This document shows, piece by piece, positions 29,455 through 38,225 of a stretch of 64,000 nucleotides of DNA. Within the stretch, counting starts at the first letter, position 1, and each line of letters opens with the position of its first letter. This DNA is from Citrobacter sp. Marseille-Q6884 (GTDB lineage: Bacteria > Pseudomonadota > Gammaproteobacteria > Enterobacterales > Enterobacteriaceae). The translations under genes and the position numbers were made by a program. The notes beneath the pieces are model-generated. The model made no database searches and was not told the origin of the DNA. It saw only the letters and a list, made by a program, of their open reading frames with translations. The stretch spans positions 1,302,001-1,366,000 of the forward strand of contig NZ_CAMDRE010000001.1 in assembly GCF_945906775.1 (NCBI RefSeq), in the 5' to 3' direction.

Positions 29455-31956
29455 TTAAAGTTCGAGTTCGTGTTGCAGCAGGCTGGCAATCGCCTCGGCA
29501 GATGCGGCGTTTACCAGTGCGTTGCGGAATTCTTCGTGCATAATGCGGCGCGCCAGGCGTGAGAAAATACGCATATGCTGGTCGCCAGCGGCGTGTTTGT
29601 TGAGCGTCAGCATGATGATGAATTGCGCATCGTCATCGCCCCAGCGTACTGGCGCTTTCAGGCGTGCGACGCTAATCGTGGATTGCTCGATATGTTCAGA
29701 TTTACTGTGTGGAATGGCGAAGCTAAAGCCCAGCCCGGTAGAGAACACCGCTTCACGCGCCCACAGATCGGCTTCCAGCTTGCGCGGATAGCGACAACGG
29801 CTCGCCAGTAGCAGGTTGTCGGTCATCCCTTTAATCACTTCTTCTTTGCTGCGCCAGTCGCTATCCAGAGTTATGCACTGTGCAGTAACCAGCGGGGCGT
29901 CCTGTTGAGCCATGCGAAACTGAGCCAACAGGTGTTCCACTTCCAGAGAGGTACGACAGGCCATCGCCTGATTCAGTAACTGACGGCAGGCACGGCTGTC
30001 GAGTTGTGCCATCCGTGCTTTGGCGGCAGGAATGGATGGCGCACTCATGCTGATCTCATCTAATCCCAGGCCAATCAGGAGTGGCAGCACCGACCCTTTC
30101 GCGCCAAGTTCTCCGCACAGGCCAATCCACTTACCCTGGCAATGTACCGCCTGTACCGCGAAATCCAGTGCGCGCAGGAAGGCTGGATTGAGGCTGTTGT
30201 AGTGGCGCGTGACTTTGGCGTTGTCACGATCGACCGCCAGCAGATACTGGGTCAGGTCGTTACTTCCGATGCTAAAGAAATCAATCTCTTCGCAGCACTG
30301 ATCAATAATGAACATCACAGAGGGGACTTCCAGCATGATACCGAACGGGATCTTCTCATCAAACGGGATGTGTTCATTACGCAGTTGCTGTTTGGCTTCC
30401 GCCAGTTTCTCTTTGACCCACAGGATCTCTTCCATGGAAGAGATCATCGGGATCATGATTTTCAGACTACCGTGTGCAGAGGCCCGAAGGATCGCACGGA
30501 GCTGTGTAATGAACAGCGAAACGTACTCTTCATAAATACGGACGGCACGATAGCCGAGGAACGGGTTCGTTTCGGCAGGAATATTCAGGTAGCCAACCGG
30601 CTTATCGCCGCCGATATCCATGGTGCGCACAATGATGCTGCGTCCTTGTGCGGATTCCAGAGCGTGACAAAAGATGTTGTACAGTTCGTTCTCACCCGGG
30701 GCGCTGGTTCGGTCCATATACAGCATTTCTGTACGGAACAGGCCGACAGCTTCTGCGCCATTGCCAAAAGCTGCCTGTGCTTCCACGGAATGGGCAATGT
30801 TGGCAGCCACTTCCATTCGTATGCCATCTGCAGTGCGGGCTTCCTGAGTCAGCCAGATACGCTGTTGCTCGCGTAAGGCATCCTGGACACGGGCTTCCTG
30901 CTGATAATAGCGGACGACGGATTCATCCGGTGCGACGACGACAGCGCCTGCATTGCCGTCGATATAGGCCGTTTGCTGTTGCCACGGCGTTAAGGCCTCA
31001 ATGTCCACCCCCACCAGCGTAGGAATGTTGAATGAACGGGCAAGGATAACCGTATGGGAAGTCGTGCCGCCGCTTTTTAACAGCAAACCTTTAAGGAACG
31101 TTTTATCCAGTTCGAGGAACTGGCTGGGTGTGAGTTCATCAGCCATGCAAATAGCCGATTGCTTGAGTTTGCCCGGCGCCGGGAAGCGTTGTTCACCATA
31201 AATGTGCTGCAGGAGCTGGAAGCAGACATCGCGTACATCCAGCGCTCGTTCTTGTAAATAGCTGCTGCTGGAGCGGGAGAACTCATCGCAAAAGTGGTTG
31301 GCGCTTTCGACAATGGCCTGGGCGCAACTTAAGCCACGCGCAACGCCGGCCAACAAATGCTGACGTAAGGACGTGTCACTCGCCAGTGAACGATGTGCCT
31401 CCAGAATCGCGCGGGTGGCGCCATCGCTGTCGAGCAGACGGAACTCAATATTCTTCATCAACAGCGTTAAGCCGTTATCGAGCATGGATTGCTCGGCTTC
31501 TTCATCGTTGGCGGCAGGGAGATCGCTGAGTGCGTTGAGATCCAGTGAAGAGAGAAGCGTCAGAATGCCGCCTGCGCTGCCGTTGCAAACGGTTCTGGCA
31601 CGGAAAAGCTGAGGATTAAGGTTTGTCAGTGAAGCAGGAAGTGGTTCCAGTTCACTGTTTTTGACCTCCGCCATTGGGGCGTCGCAGTGAGGGAATTCAT
31701 CGCGTATCCACTGGCTTAATCGCTGGTGAGCTGCCTGTTCGTCTGCACCGGATATCAGTAATTGACAGCGGTCATCTGCCAGCGTGTCGGTACCAATGAG
31801 GGCCAGGGCGCTTTTGGCATTGCCCTTTCGGTCGGTGCGCAGATTGTGCCACTCAATGTGCGAGGTGAAGCTGTTGCACAGCGTTTCAACGTGGCTTGCC
31901 GGACGGGCGTGTACGCCATTGGGTAACTCACAGGTAAATTCCACAATCAGGGCCAT
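29455..31956 (-). CDS. ptsA: multiphosphoryl transfer protein (HPr-EI-EIIA fusion)
   Basis: An 833-residue phosphotransferase protein (also called FrwA) carrying three PTS modules: an HPr-like domain with His16 in LPNGVHARP, an enzyme I domain with active His301 in GGTTSHTVILAR and PEP-site motifs FRTEMLYMDR and SIGSNDLTQY, and a C-terminal EIIA-Fru domain with His750 in FAIPHSKSEH. It could thus phosphorylate its own IIB partners without the general PTS. I chose ATG 31956, which has a GGGAGAGAGG site. The 41 extra codons upstream have no similarity. It is divergent from frwC and in line with fsaB-gldA. Confidence 0.95.
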   Translation of the reverse strand: MALIVEFTCELPNGVHARPASHVETLCNSFTSHIEWHNLRTDRKGNAKSALALIGTDTLADDRCQLLISGADEQAAHQRLSQWIRDEFPHCDAPMAEVKNSELEPLPASLTNLNPQLFRARTVCNGSAGGILTLLSSLDLNALSDLPAANDEEAEQSMLDNGLTLLMKNIEFRLLDSDGATRAILEAHRSLASDTSLRQHLLAGVARGLSCAQAIVESANHFCDEFSRSSSSYLQERALDVRDVCFQLLQHIYGEQRFPAPGKLKQSAICMADELTPSQFLELDKTFLKGLLLKSGGTTSHTVILARSFNIPTLVGVDIEALTPWQQQTAYIDGNAGAVVVAPDESVVRYYQQEARVQDALREQQRIWLTQEARTADGIRMEVAANIAHSVEAQAAFGNGAEAVGLFRTEMLYMDRTSAPGENELYNIFCHALESAQGRSIIVRTMDIGGDKPVGYLNIPAETNPFLGYRAVRIYEEYVSLFITQLRAILRASAHGSLKIMIPMISSMEEILWVKEKLAEAKQQLRNEHIPFDEKIPFGIMLEVPSVMFIIDQCCEEIDFFSIGSNDLTQYLLAVDRDNAKVTRHYNSLNPAFLRALDFAVQAVHCQGKWIGLCGELGAKGSVLPLLIGLGLDEISMSAPSIPAAKARMAQLDSRACRQLLNQAMACRTSLEVEHLLAQFRMAQQDAPLVTAQCITLDSDWRSKEEVIKGMTDNLLLASRCRYPRKLEADLWAREAVFSTGLGFSFAIPHSKSEHIEQSTISVARLKAPVRWGDDDAQFIIMLTLNKHAAGDQHMRIFSRLARRIMHEEFRNALVNAASAEAIASLLQHELEL

Positions 31957-32263
31957 AGCCTCTCTCCCATAACGATTTCTGGCTACAGAATAAAAGGGCA
32001 ATACCTGAGCCTGCCATGTGACAAATCTGCCAAAAGCTGGACAAATGTAATGTAACTGCCAAAGTGGGAGCTCCCTCACAAGTCGTGATTCATTCCATGA
32101 TTCCCGAGATGCAGTAAGTTATGAGGCGGATCGCATTTTTGTACTGACATTACAAAAATCCAGTAAATGGCCTTTTTATCCACTGTCTGCGCCGCATCGG
32201 ATTGCCTATTGTTTTTCGCATCAACATTATGGATATGGGCCTCAAGCAGCCCGGGAGCGACGT
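31957..32263. promoter_or_regulatory. ptsA/frwC divergent control region
   Basis: A 307-bp region without a gene, between divergent ptsA and frwC. The best signal is a CRP-like palindrome, TGGGA-GCTCCC-TCACA at 32065-32080, with A-rich flanks. Nine of the ten consensus half-site bases match. The frwC-proximal part is A/T-rich and ends with a GGGAGCGACGT ribosome site. A YijO (AraC-type) site is plausible but I could not define one. Confidence 0.5.
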
Positions 32264-33343
32264 ATGAAAGAGTTGGTGCAGATCCTGAAAAACACCCGTC
32301 AGCATCTGATGACCGGTGTTTCGCATATGATCCCCTTTGTCGTAGCGGGCGGAATTTTACTGGCGGTCTCCGTCATGCTGTATGGCAAGGGGGCGGTACC
32401 GGATGCGGCGACCGATCCCAATCTCAAGAAGTTCTTCGACATTGGCGTTGCGGGTCTAACCCTGATGGTGCCTTTTCTCGCGGCGTACATTGGGTACTCC
32501 ATCGCCGAGCGCTCTGCGTTGGCGCCTTGTGCGATTGGCGCCTGGGTCGGCAATAGCTTTGGCGCCGGGTTTTTTGGTGCGCTGATTTCCGGGATCATTG
32601 GCGGTATTGTGGTGCACTATCTGAAGAAGATTCCGGTGCATAAGGTGTTGCGCTCGGTCATGCCCATCTTCGTTATTCCTATTGTCGGTACCTTTATTAC
32701 TGCGGGCGTCATGATGTGGGGACTGGGTGAACCGGTCGGCGCATTAACCGCCAATTTGACCCAATGGCTGCAGGGGATGCAGCAGGGCAGCATCATTCTG
32801 CTGGCGGTCATTATGGGGCTGATGCTGGCTTTTGATATGGGTGGGCCGATCAATAAGGTTGCCTACGCCTTCATGCTGATTTGCGTTGCGCAGGGCGTTT
32901 ATACCGTGGTGGCGATAGCCGCTGTGGGAATCTGTGTTCCACCGCTGGGCTTAGGGCTCGCGACGTTAATGAGCCGCAAAAATTTCTCTTCTGAAGAGCG
33001 CGAAGCGGGTAAAGCCGCACTGGTGATGGGGTGTGTTGGCGTGACGGAAGGTGCGATTCCTTTTGCCGCCGCAGACCCACTGCGCGTCATCCCATCCATT
33101 ATGATCGGCTCGACCTGTGGTGCGGTAACGGCTGCGCTGTTTGGCGCGCAGTGTTATGCCGGTTGGGGAGGCTTAATCGTACTGCCCGTTGTGGAAGGAA
33201 AACTGGGCTATATCGCAGCTGTCGCGGTTGGGGCTGTGGTAACGGCGGTCTGCGTTAACGTGCTGAAAAGTCTGGCGCGGAAGAAAGTGTCTCCGGTTGA
33301 CGAGAAAGAAGACGACCTGGATTTGGATTTTGAAATGAATTAA
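32264..33343 (+). CDS. frwC: fructose-family PTS EIIC permease FrwC
   Basis: A 359-residue integral membrane IIC component of the fructose-mannitol PTS family, which binds and translocates the sugar for phosphorylation by its IIB. The sequence starts LKNTRQHLMTGVSHMIPFVVAGGIL, the usual IIC-Fru entry (shown here for its length only). FDMGGPINKVAYAF and a GVTEGAIPFAAADPLR segment form the substrate site. The acidic C-terminal tail is cytosolic. It is 14 bp upstream of frwB. The sugar has never been firmly assigned in E. coli, and the sequence does not settle it. Confidence 0.94.
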   Translation: MKELVQILKNTRQHLMTGVSHMIPFVVAGGILLAVSVMLYGKGAVPDAATDPNLKKFFDIGVAGLTLMVPFLAAYIGYSIAERSALAPCAIGAWVGNSFGAGFFGALISGIIGGIVVHYLKKIPVHKVLRSVMPIFVIPIVGTFITAGVMMWGLGEPVGALTANLTQWLQGMQQGSIILLAVIMGLMLAFDMGGPINKVAYAFMLICVAQGVYTVVAIAAVGICVPPLGLGLATLMSRKNFSSEEREAGKAALVMGCVGVTEGAIPFAAADPLRVIPSIMIGSTCGAVTAALFGAQCYAGWGGLIVLPVVEGKLGYIAAVAVGAVVTAVCVNVLKSLARKKVSPVDEKEDDLDLDFEMN

Positions 33344-33357
33344 GTGAGGAATGAGCC

Positions 33358-33678
33358 ATGACGAAGATTATCGCAGTAACAGCCTGTCCTTCTGGAGTTG
33401 CACACACCTATATGGCCGCCGAAGCGCTGGAGAGCGCAGCTAAGGCCAAGGGGTGGGATGTAAAAGTTGAGACACAGGGCTCAATTGGTCTGGAAAACGA
33501 ACTGACCGCAGCAGATGTGGCGGATGCAGATATGGTCATTCTGACCAAAGATATCGGCATCAAGTTTGAGGAGCGTTTTGCGGGGAAAACCATAGTCCGC
33601 GTCAACATCAGCGACGCGGTAAAACGCGCCGACGCCATCATGAACAAGATTGGCGCACATCTGGCGCAAACCGCGTAA
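33358..33678 (+). CDS. frwB: fructose-family PTS EIIB FrwB
   Basis: A 106-residue cytosolic IIB component that takes phosphate from the EIIA domain of PtsA and passes it to the sugar in FrwC. The phosphorylated cysteine is Cys10 in VTACPSGVAHTYM. KVETQGSIGLEN is the usual IIB-Fru segment. It lies 14 bp after frwC, with a GAGGAATGAGCC leader. It is paralogous to frwD at the other end of the cluster, so two IIB proteins can serve the one IIC. Confidence 0.95.
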   Translation: MTKIIAVTACPSGVAHTYMAAEALESAAKAKGWDVKVETQGSIGLENELTAADVADADMVILTKDIGIKFEERFAGKTIVRVNISDAVKRADAIMNKIGAHLAQTA

Positions 33679-33683
33679 CGTTT

Positions 33684-33763
33684 TTTGCCGGATAGCGGCT
33701 TCGTCTTATCTGACCTACGGGGCCGCGTCCTCTGTAGGTCGGATAAACGTAGTGCCATCAGGC
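33684..33763. repeat. BIME-like REP cluster between frwB and pflD
   Basis: TTGCCGGATAGCGGCTTCG, then GACCTACGG and CTGTAGGTCGGATAAACG, ending GCCATCAGGC. These are REP-type arms forming nested palindromes, which probably separate expression of frwCB from pflDC. Confidence 0.7.
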
Positions 33764-33788
33764 GCACGTATTCCCACAGGAGTTCCTC

Positions 33789-36086
33789 ATGACCAACCGT
33801 ATCCAACGTCTCAAAACAGCGCTGTTTCAACATCCCCGTGAAATCTCACTTGAGCGTGCGCAGCTGTATACCGCCAGCCATCAACAGACGGAGGGGGAAC
33901 CGGTTATTTTGCGTCGGGCTAAAGCTACCGCGTATATCCTTGAGCATGTTGAAATCTCGATTCGTGATGAGGAACTGATTGCAGGGAACCGCACCGTCAA
34001 GCCGCGAGCGGGCATTATGTCGCCGGAAATGGATCCGTATTGGCTGCTCAAGGAACTGGATCAGTTCCCGACGCGCCCGCAGGATCGTTTTGATATCAGT
34101 GAAGAAGATAAGCGCCTCTATCGCGAGGTGTTATTTCCCTATTGGGAAAAACGCTCGATGAAAGATTTCATCAACGGTCAGATGACCGATGAGGTGAAAG
34201 CGGCCGTCAGCACCCAGATTTTTAGCGTTAACCAAACGGATAAAGGGCAGGGGCATATCATCATTGATTATCCGCACCTGCTGAACCACGGGTTGGGTGA
34301 ACTGGTGTCGCAAATGCGCGCGCATTGTCAGCAGAAGCCGGATAACGCTTTTTATCAGGCGGCATTATTGCTGCTGGAGGCCTCGCAACGCCACATTCAA
34401 CGTTATGCCATACTGGCTGAGAAAATGGCAGAAAGCTGTGCGGATGCGCATCGTCGTCAAGAGCTACTCACTATTGCCGCTCATTCTCGTCATAACATGC
34501 AGCATAAGCCGCAGACCTTCTGGCAGGCGTGCCAGCTGTTCTGGTACATGAATATCATTTTGCAGTATGAATCCAATGCCAGCTCGCTCTCTTTGGGACG
34601 TTTTGACCAGTATATGCTGCCGTTCTACCAGGCATCGCTGACGCAGGGAGAAGATCCCGCTTTCTTGAAGGAACTGCTCGAATCACTGTGGGTAAAATGC
34701 AATGACATTGTGCTGCTGCGCTCAACCAGTAGCGCGCGCTACTTCGCCGGATTCCCAACGGGTTACACCGCACTGCTTGGTGGATTGACGGAGGGCGGTC
34801 GCAGTGCGGTAAATGTGCTCTCTTTCCTCTGCCTGGACGCCTATCAGAGTGTGCAACTGCCGCAGCCAAATCTCGGGGTTCGCACTAACGCGTTAATTGA
34901 TACGCCATTCCTGATGAAAACGGCGGAAACTATCCGTCTGGGCACGGGTATTCCCCAGATCTTTAACGACGAGGTGGTGGTGCCTGCTTTCCTGAACCGC
35001 GGGGTCTCGCTGGAAGATGCGCGAGATTACGCGGTAGTAGGATGTGTGGAGTTGTCGATTCCGGGAAGAACCTACGGTTTGCACGATATCGCCATGTTTA
35101 ACCTGCTAAAAGTGATGGAAATTAGCCTGTACGAGAATGAGGGTAACCGCGAACTGACGTTTGACGGTCTGCTGTTGCACATTCGGGTCAAAATCAGCCA
35201 CTACATTACCCTGATGGTGGAAGGGAGTAATATTTGCGATATCGGTCATCGTGATTGGGCGCCGGTGCCGCTGCTCTCATCGTTTATCAGCGATTGTCTG
35301 GATAAAGGCTGTGATATCACCGATGGCGGGGCGCGTTACAACTTCTCCGGTGTACAAGGGATAGGCATTGCCAACCTGAGTGACTCTCTGCATGCGCTTA
35401 ACGGACTGGTATTCGAGCAGCAGCGCGTCAGTTTCGACGAATTATTATCGGTACTGAAGCGTAATTTCGCGACACCCGAAGGCGAGAAAATTCGCGCCAG
35501 GCTGATTAATCGTTTTGAGAAATACGGTAATGATATTGATGATGTGGATAACATCAGCGCTGAACTGTTGCGCCATTATTGTAAAGAGGTCGAAAAATAC
35601 CGGAACCCGCGCGGTGGGCAATTTACACCGGGTTCATATACCGTATCTGCACACGTACCGCTGGGGTCGGTAGTAGGGGCGACACCGGACGGGCGTTATG
35701 CCGGAGAGCAACTGGCGGATGGCGGCTTATCACCGATGCTCGGGCAGGATCTGCAAGGGCCGACGGCCGTGCTGAAATCAGTCAGTAAACTGGATAACAC
35801 TCTGCTTTCGAATGGCACACTTTTGAACGTGAAGTTCACACCCGCCACGCTGGAAGGTGAAGCCGGTTTACGTAAGCTTGCCGATTTTCTGCGCGCGTTT
35901 ACTCAGCTCAAACTGCAGCATATCCAGTTTAACGTGGTGAATGCCGATACGTTGCGGGAAGCTCAGCAGCGTCCGCAGGATTTCGCCGGGCTGGTGGTTC
36001 GCGTGGCGGGATACAGCGCCTTCTTTGTCGAGCTGTCGAAGGAAATTCAGGATGACATCATTCGCCGTACCGCGCATCAATTGTAA
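33789..36086 (+). CDS. pflD: glycyl radical enzyme PflD, probable dehydratase/eliminase type
   Basis: A 765-residue glycyl radical enzyme. Radical Gly741 is in RVAGYSAFF, 24 residues from the C-terminus. The active-site loop reads VVGCVELS with Cys419 and Glu421. Pyruvate formate-lyase has two adjacent cysteines instead, while Cys-x-Glu is the arrangement in glycerol dehydratase, choline TMA-lyase and related eliminases. I therefore read this as a C-O or C-N eliminase despite its name. It is next to its activase pflC and within the frw PTS cluster. The substrate is unknown, and a polyol or sugar-derived diol is plausible. E. coli PflD is also 765 residues. Confidence 0.9.
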   Translation: MTNRIQRLKTALFQHPREISLERAQLYTASHQQTEGEPVILRRAKATAYILEHVEISIRDEELIAGNRTVKPRAGIMSPEMDPYWLLKELDQFPTRPQDRFDISEEDKRLYREVLFPYWEKRSMKDFINGQMTDEVKAAVSTQIFSVNQTDKGQGHIIIDYPHLLNHGLGELVSQMRAHCQQKPDNAFYQAALLLLEASQRHIQRYAILAEKMAESCADAHRRQELLTIAAHSRHNMQHKPQTFWQACQLFWYMNIILQYESNASSLSLGRFDQYMLPFYQASLTQGEDPAFLKELLESLWVKCNDIVLLRSTSSARYFAGFPTGYTALLGGLTEGGRSAVNVLSFLCLDAYQSVQLPQPNLGVRTNALIDTPFLMKTAETIRLGTGIPQIFNDEVVVPAFLNRGVSLEDARDYAVVGCVELSIPGRTYGLHDIAMFNLLKVMEISLYENEGNRELTFDGLLLHIRVKISHYITLMVEGSNICDIGHRDWAPVPLLSSFISDCLDKGCDITDGGARYNFSGVQGIGIANLSDSLHALNGLVFEQQRVSFDELLSVLKRNFATPEGEKIRARLINRFEKYGNDIDDVDNISAELLRHYCKEVEKYRNPRGGQFTPGSYTVSAHVPLGSVVGATPDGRYAGEQLADGGLSPMLGQDLQGPTAVLKSVSKLDNTLLSNGTLLNVKFTPATLEGEAGLRKLADFLRAFTQLKLQHIQFNVVNADTLREAQQRPQDFAGLVVRVAGYSAFFVELSKEIQDDIIRRTAHQL

Positions 36087-36930
36087 GGTTGTGGATACCC
36101 CAGGCGAGGAGGTCGCGCGCATTTTCAATATTCAGCGTTATTCGCTGAATGACGGGCAGGGGATCCGCACAGTCGTTTTTTTTAAAGGCTGTCCGCACAC
36201 TTGCCCGTGGTGCGCTAACCCTGAATCGATTTCCCCGCGTATTGAAACCGTACGGCGCGAGAGTAAATGCCTGCATTGCGCACCGTGTTTGCGTGATGCG
36301 GATGAATGCCCTTCAGGCGCCTTCGAACGTATTGGCCGTGATATTACCCTTGATGCGCTGGAACGTGAGGTGATGAAGGATGATATTTTCTTTCGTACCT
36401 CCGGCGGCGGCGTGACGCTCTCGGGTGGTGAAGTGTTGATGCAGGCACCTTTCGCGACCCGGTTTTTACAGCGTCTGCGGCGTAACGGTGTTCAGTGTGC
36501 TATTGAAACAGCAGGGGATGCTCCTGCCAGCCGTCTGTTGCCGCTGGCAATGTTATGCGATGAAGTTCTCTTCGATCTTAAAATTATGGATGAGCGCCAG
36601 GCTTGCGAGGTGGTGAATATGAATCTGTCGCGCGTTCTGGAAAATTTACAGCTATTAGTCCATGAGGGGATCAATGTGATCCCCCGACTGCCGCTGATTC
36701 CGGGCTTTACGCTTGGCATGACGAACATGCAGCGCGCGCTGACCTTATTGTCATCATTAGATATTAAGCAGGTACATCTGCTACCGTTTCATCAGTACGG
36801 CGAACCGAAGTATCGCCTGCTTGGGCAGTCGTGGGCGATGAAGGATGTACCCGCCCCGTCCGCGCAAGAGGTGGCGGCATTGCGTAAGATGGCGGAAGAC
36901 GCTGGATTTCAGGTAACCGTAGGGGGTTGA
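36052..36930 (+). CDS. pflC: radical SAM glycyl-radical-enzyme activase PflC
   Basis: A 292-residue radical SAM activase that abstracts hydrogen from the PflD glycine. The cluster motif CPHTCPWC (CxxxCxxC) is in the N-terminal third. A second cysteine set, CLHCAPC ... CPSGAF, forms one extra ferredoxin-like 4Fe-4S site. PflA (the PFL activase) lacks this insertion, whereas activases of eliminase-type enzymes carry it. GGVTLSGGEVL is the SAM-binding glycine stretch. The start ATG 36052 gives the E. coli length but overlaps pflD by 35 nt. GTG 36091, behind TAAGG, would remove 13 residues. Confidence 0.85.
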   Translation: MTSFAVPRINCKVVDTPGEEVARIFNIQRYSLNDGQGIRTVVFFKGCPHTCPWCANPESISPRIETVRRESKCLHCAPCLRDADECPSGAFERIGRDITLDALEREVMKDDIFFRTSGGGVTLSGGEVLMQAPFATRFLQRLRRNGVQCAIETAGDAPASRLLPLAMLCDEVLFDLKIMDERQACEVVNMNLSRVLENLQLLVHEGINVIPRLPLIPGFTLGMTNMQRALTLLSSLDIKQVHLLPFHQYGEPKYRLLGQSWAMKDVPAPSAQEVAALRKMAEDAGFQVTVGG

Positions 36931-36931
36931 T

Positions 36932-37288
36932 ATGGCTGTCGCATCTGTTCGATATCTGGTTGCAGTGACCGCTTGCGTCAGCGGCGTCGCCCATACCTAT
37001 ATGGCTGCCGAGCGGCTGGAAAAACTCTGTCAGCAGGAGAAGTGGAATATCAAGATTGAAACGCAAGGGGCGTTGGGGACAGAGAATCGCCTGACGGAAG
37101 ACGATATTAGTCGCGCTGATGTGGTCTTGCTGATTACCGATATTGAGCTGGCGGGCGCTGAGCGATTCACGCAAAGTCGCTATGTTCAGTCAGGAATTAG
37201 CGCCTTTCTGCGCGACCCTCAGCGGGTGATGAGTGCCGTGCGTAAAGTCCTTTCGGCACCGCAGCATACCCATCTTATTCTGAACTGA
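36932..37288 (+). CDS. frwD: fructose-family PTS EIIB FrwD
   Basis: A 118-residue second IIB of the cluster (113 in E. coli), with the phosphorylatable Cys15 in VTACVSGVAHTYM and the IIB-Fru segment KIETQGALGTEN. It starts 1 bp after the pflC stop, so translation is coupled to the activase. It probably uses the same IIC (FrwC) or has a regulatory role. Its end overlaps the end of convergent yijO by 14 nt. Confidence 0.92.
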   Translation: MAVASVRYLVAVTACVSGVAHTYMAAERLEKLCQQEKWNIKIETQGALGTENRLTEDDISRADVVLLITDIELAGAERFTQSRYVQSGISAFLRDPQRVMSAVRKVLSAPQHTHLILN

Positions 37289-38135
37289 CTTTCTTGTCTG
37301 TTAACTGGCTGTGATATTGCCGGCGATACTCTGATGGTGAACGTTCTGTATTTTTACGAAACAGGCGGCAGAAGTAATTGCTGTCAACAAATCCGCAGGT
37401 GTGCGCCACTTCTTTGACCTTCAGGTCGTAACCCTTCAGCAACGTTTTTGCGTGCTCCAGCCGGGTATGGTTCAGGTATTCGTTAAACCCAATGGCTCCT
37501 GTTTTCTGGAACAGATGCGAAAGGTAATTTGGGGAGATGTAGAACGCCTGGGCCACAGATTCCCGAGTGAGCGGCGAGGCGTAATGCTCGTCAATATAGT
37601 CACGAATGGCTTCAAAAAGCGCCTGGCTGCGTGATGCCGTCTGGATCTGACTTCCCAACAGATCACGGCAATGGCTGAGTAGACTGGCAACGATCAGTCT
37701 GGCCGTTTGCTGTTCCTGAGGTTGCATCTGCATTTCATTGAGTGTTTGCAGTAGAAAAGATCCGATACGCGGCCCGCGTCGTGCGACGTGCTGCTTCGTG
37801 AGGTTTTGATACTGCTTGCCATCCCACTGCACGACGCTGAAACCCAGTTGCTGTTTGCCAAACAGAATACTGAGAGTGGTGACCGGTGTTTGCCATTGTG
37901 GGAAGTTCCAGCCACCAGCAGGGATATACAGAACATCATAAGGCGTTAACGTAGCGGATGTGCCGGCAATACTGCTATCGGAGAACTCGCCCTCCAACAC
38001 AATCTCCAGTCGTGGAAAATCAACCTGGTATGCCAGTCCCGGCGTCGGGCCGCTGTTGCTGGCAAAGTAGACCTGACTCAGCGGTGTCGTGCCGTTAATA
38101 AGACGAGAGAGAAGGTGGCTGACGTCGTGGTACAT
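37275..38135 (-). CDS. yijO: AraC-family regulator YijO
   Basis: A 286-residue transcription factor with an N-terminal cupin-like sensor part and a C-terminal AraC/XylS DNA-binding domain. The second is at about 180-286, with two helix-turn-helix motifs: SVAQAFYISPNYLSHLFQK and the second ending CGFVDSNYFCRLFRK. I chose ATG 38135 (MYHDVSH) because AAGGGATTAAC lies upstream. The longer frame to 38213 is not conserved. Its position beside the frw/pfl cluster suggests it controls those genes, possibly in response to the imported sugar, but this is unproven. Confidence 0.93.
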   Translation of the reverse strand: MYHDVSHLLSRLINGTTPLSQVYFASNSGPTPGLAYQVDFPRLEIVLEGEFSDSSIAGTSATLTPYDVLYIPAGGWNFPQWQTPVTTLSILFGKQQLGFSVVQWDGKQYQNLTKQHVARRGPRIGSFLLQTLNEMQMQPQEQQTARLIVASLLSHCRDLLGSQIQTASRSQALFEAIRDYIDEHYASPLTRESVAQAFYISPNYLSHLFQKTGAIGFNEYLNHTRLEHAKTLLKGYDLKVKEVAHTCGFVDSNYFCRLFRKNTERSPSEYRRQYHSQLTDKKVSSE

Positions 38136-38181
38136 GTTAATCCCTTGCAGATCGCAGACAGGGAAACAGTAACGTTGATGA

Positions 38182-38212
38182 TAAAAAAAGGCCACCCTAA
38201 AAGAGTGGCCCA
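38182..38212 (-). terminator. terminator of eptC
   Basis: On the minus strand GGGCCACTC pairs with the AGGGTGGCC arm and is followed by seven T residues, ending 14 nt after the eptC stop. Confidence 0.88.
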
Positions 38213-38225
38213 TTGCGGCAAATTA

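Noticed and set aside
30142..30876. A 244-codon open frame antisense to ptsA
   Set aside because: It is a shadow of the ptsA reading frame and shows no protein signature.
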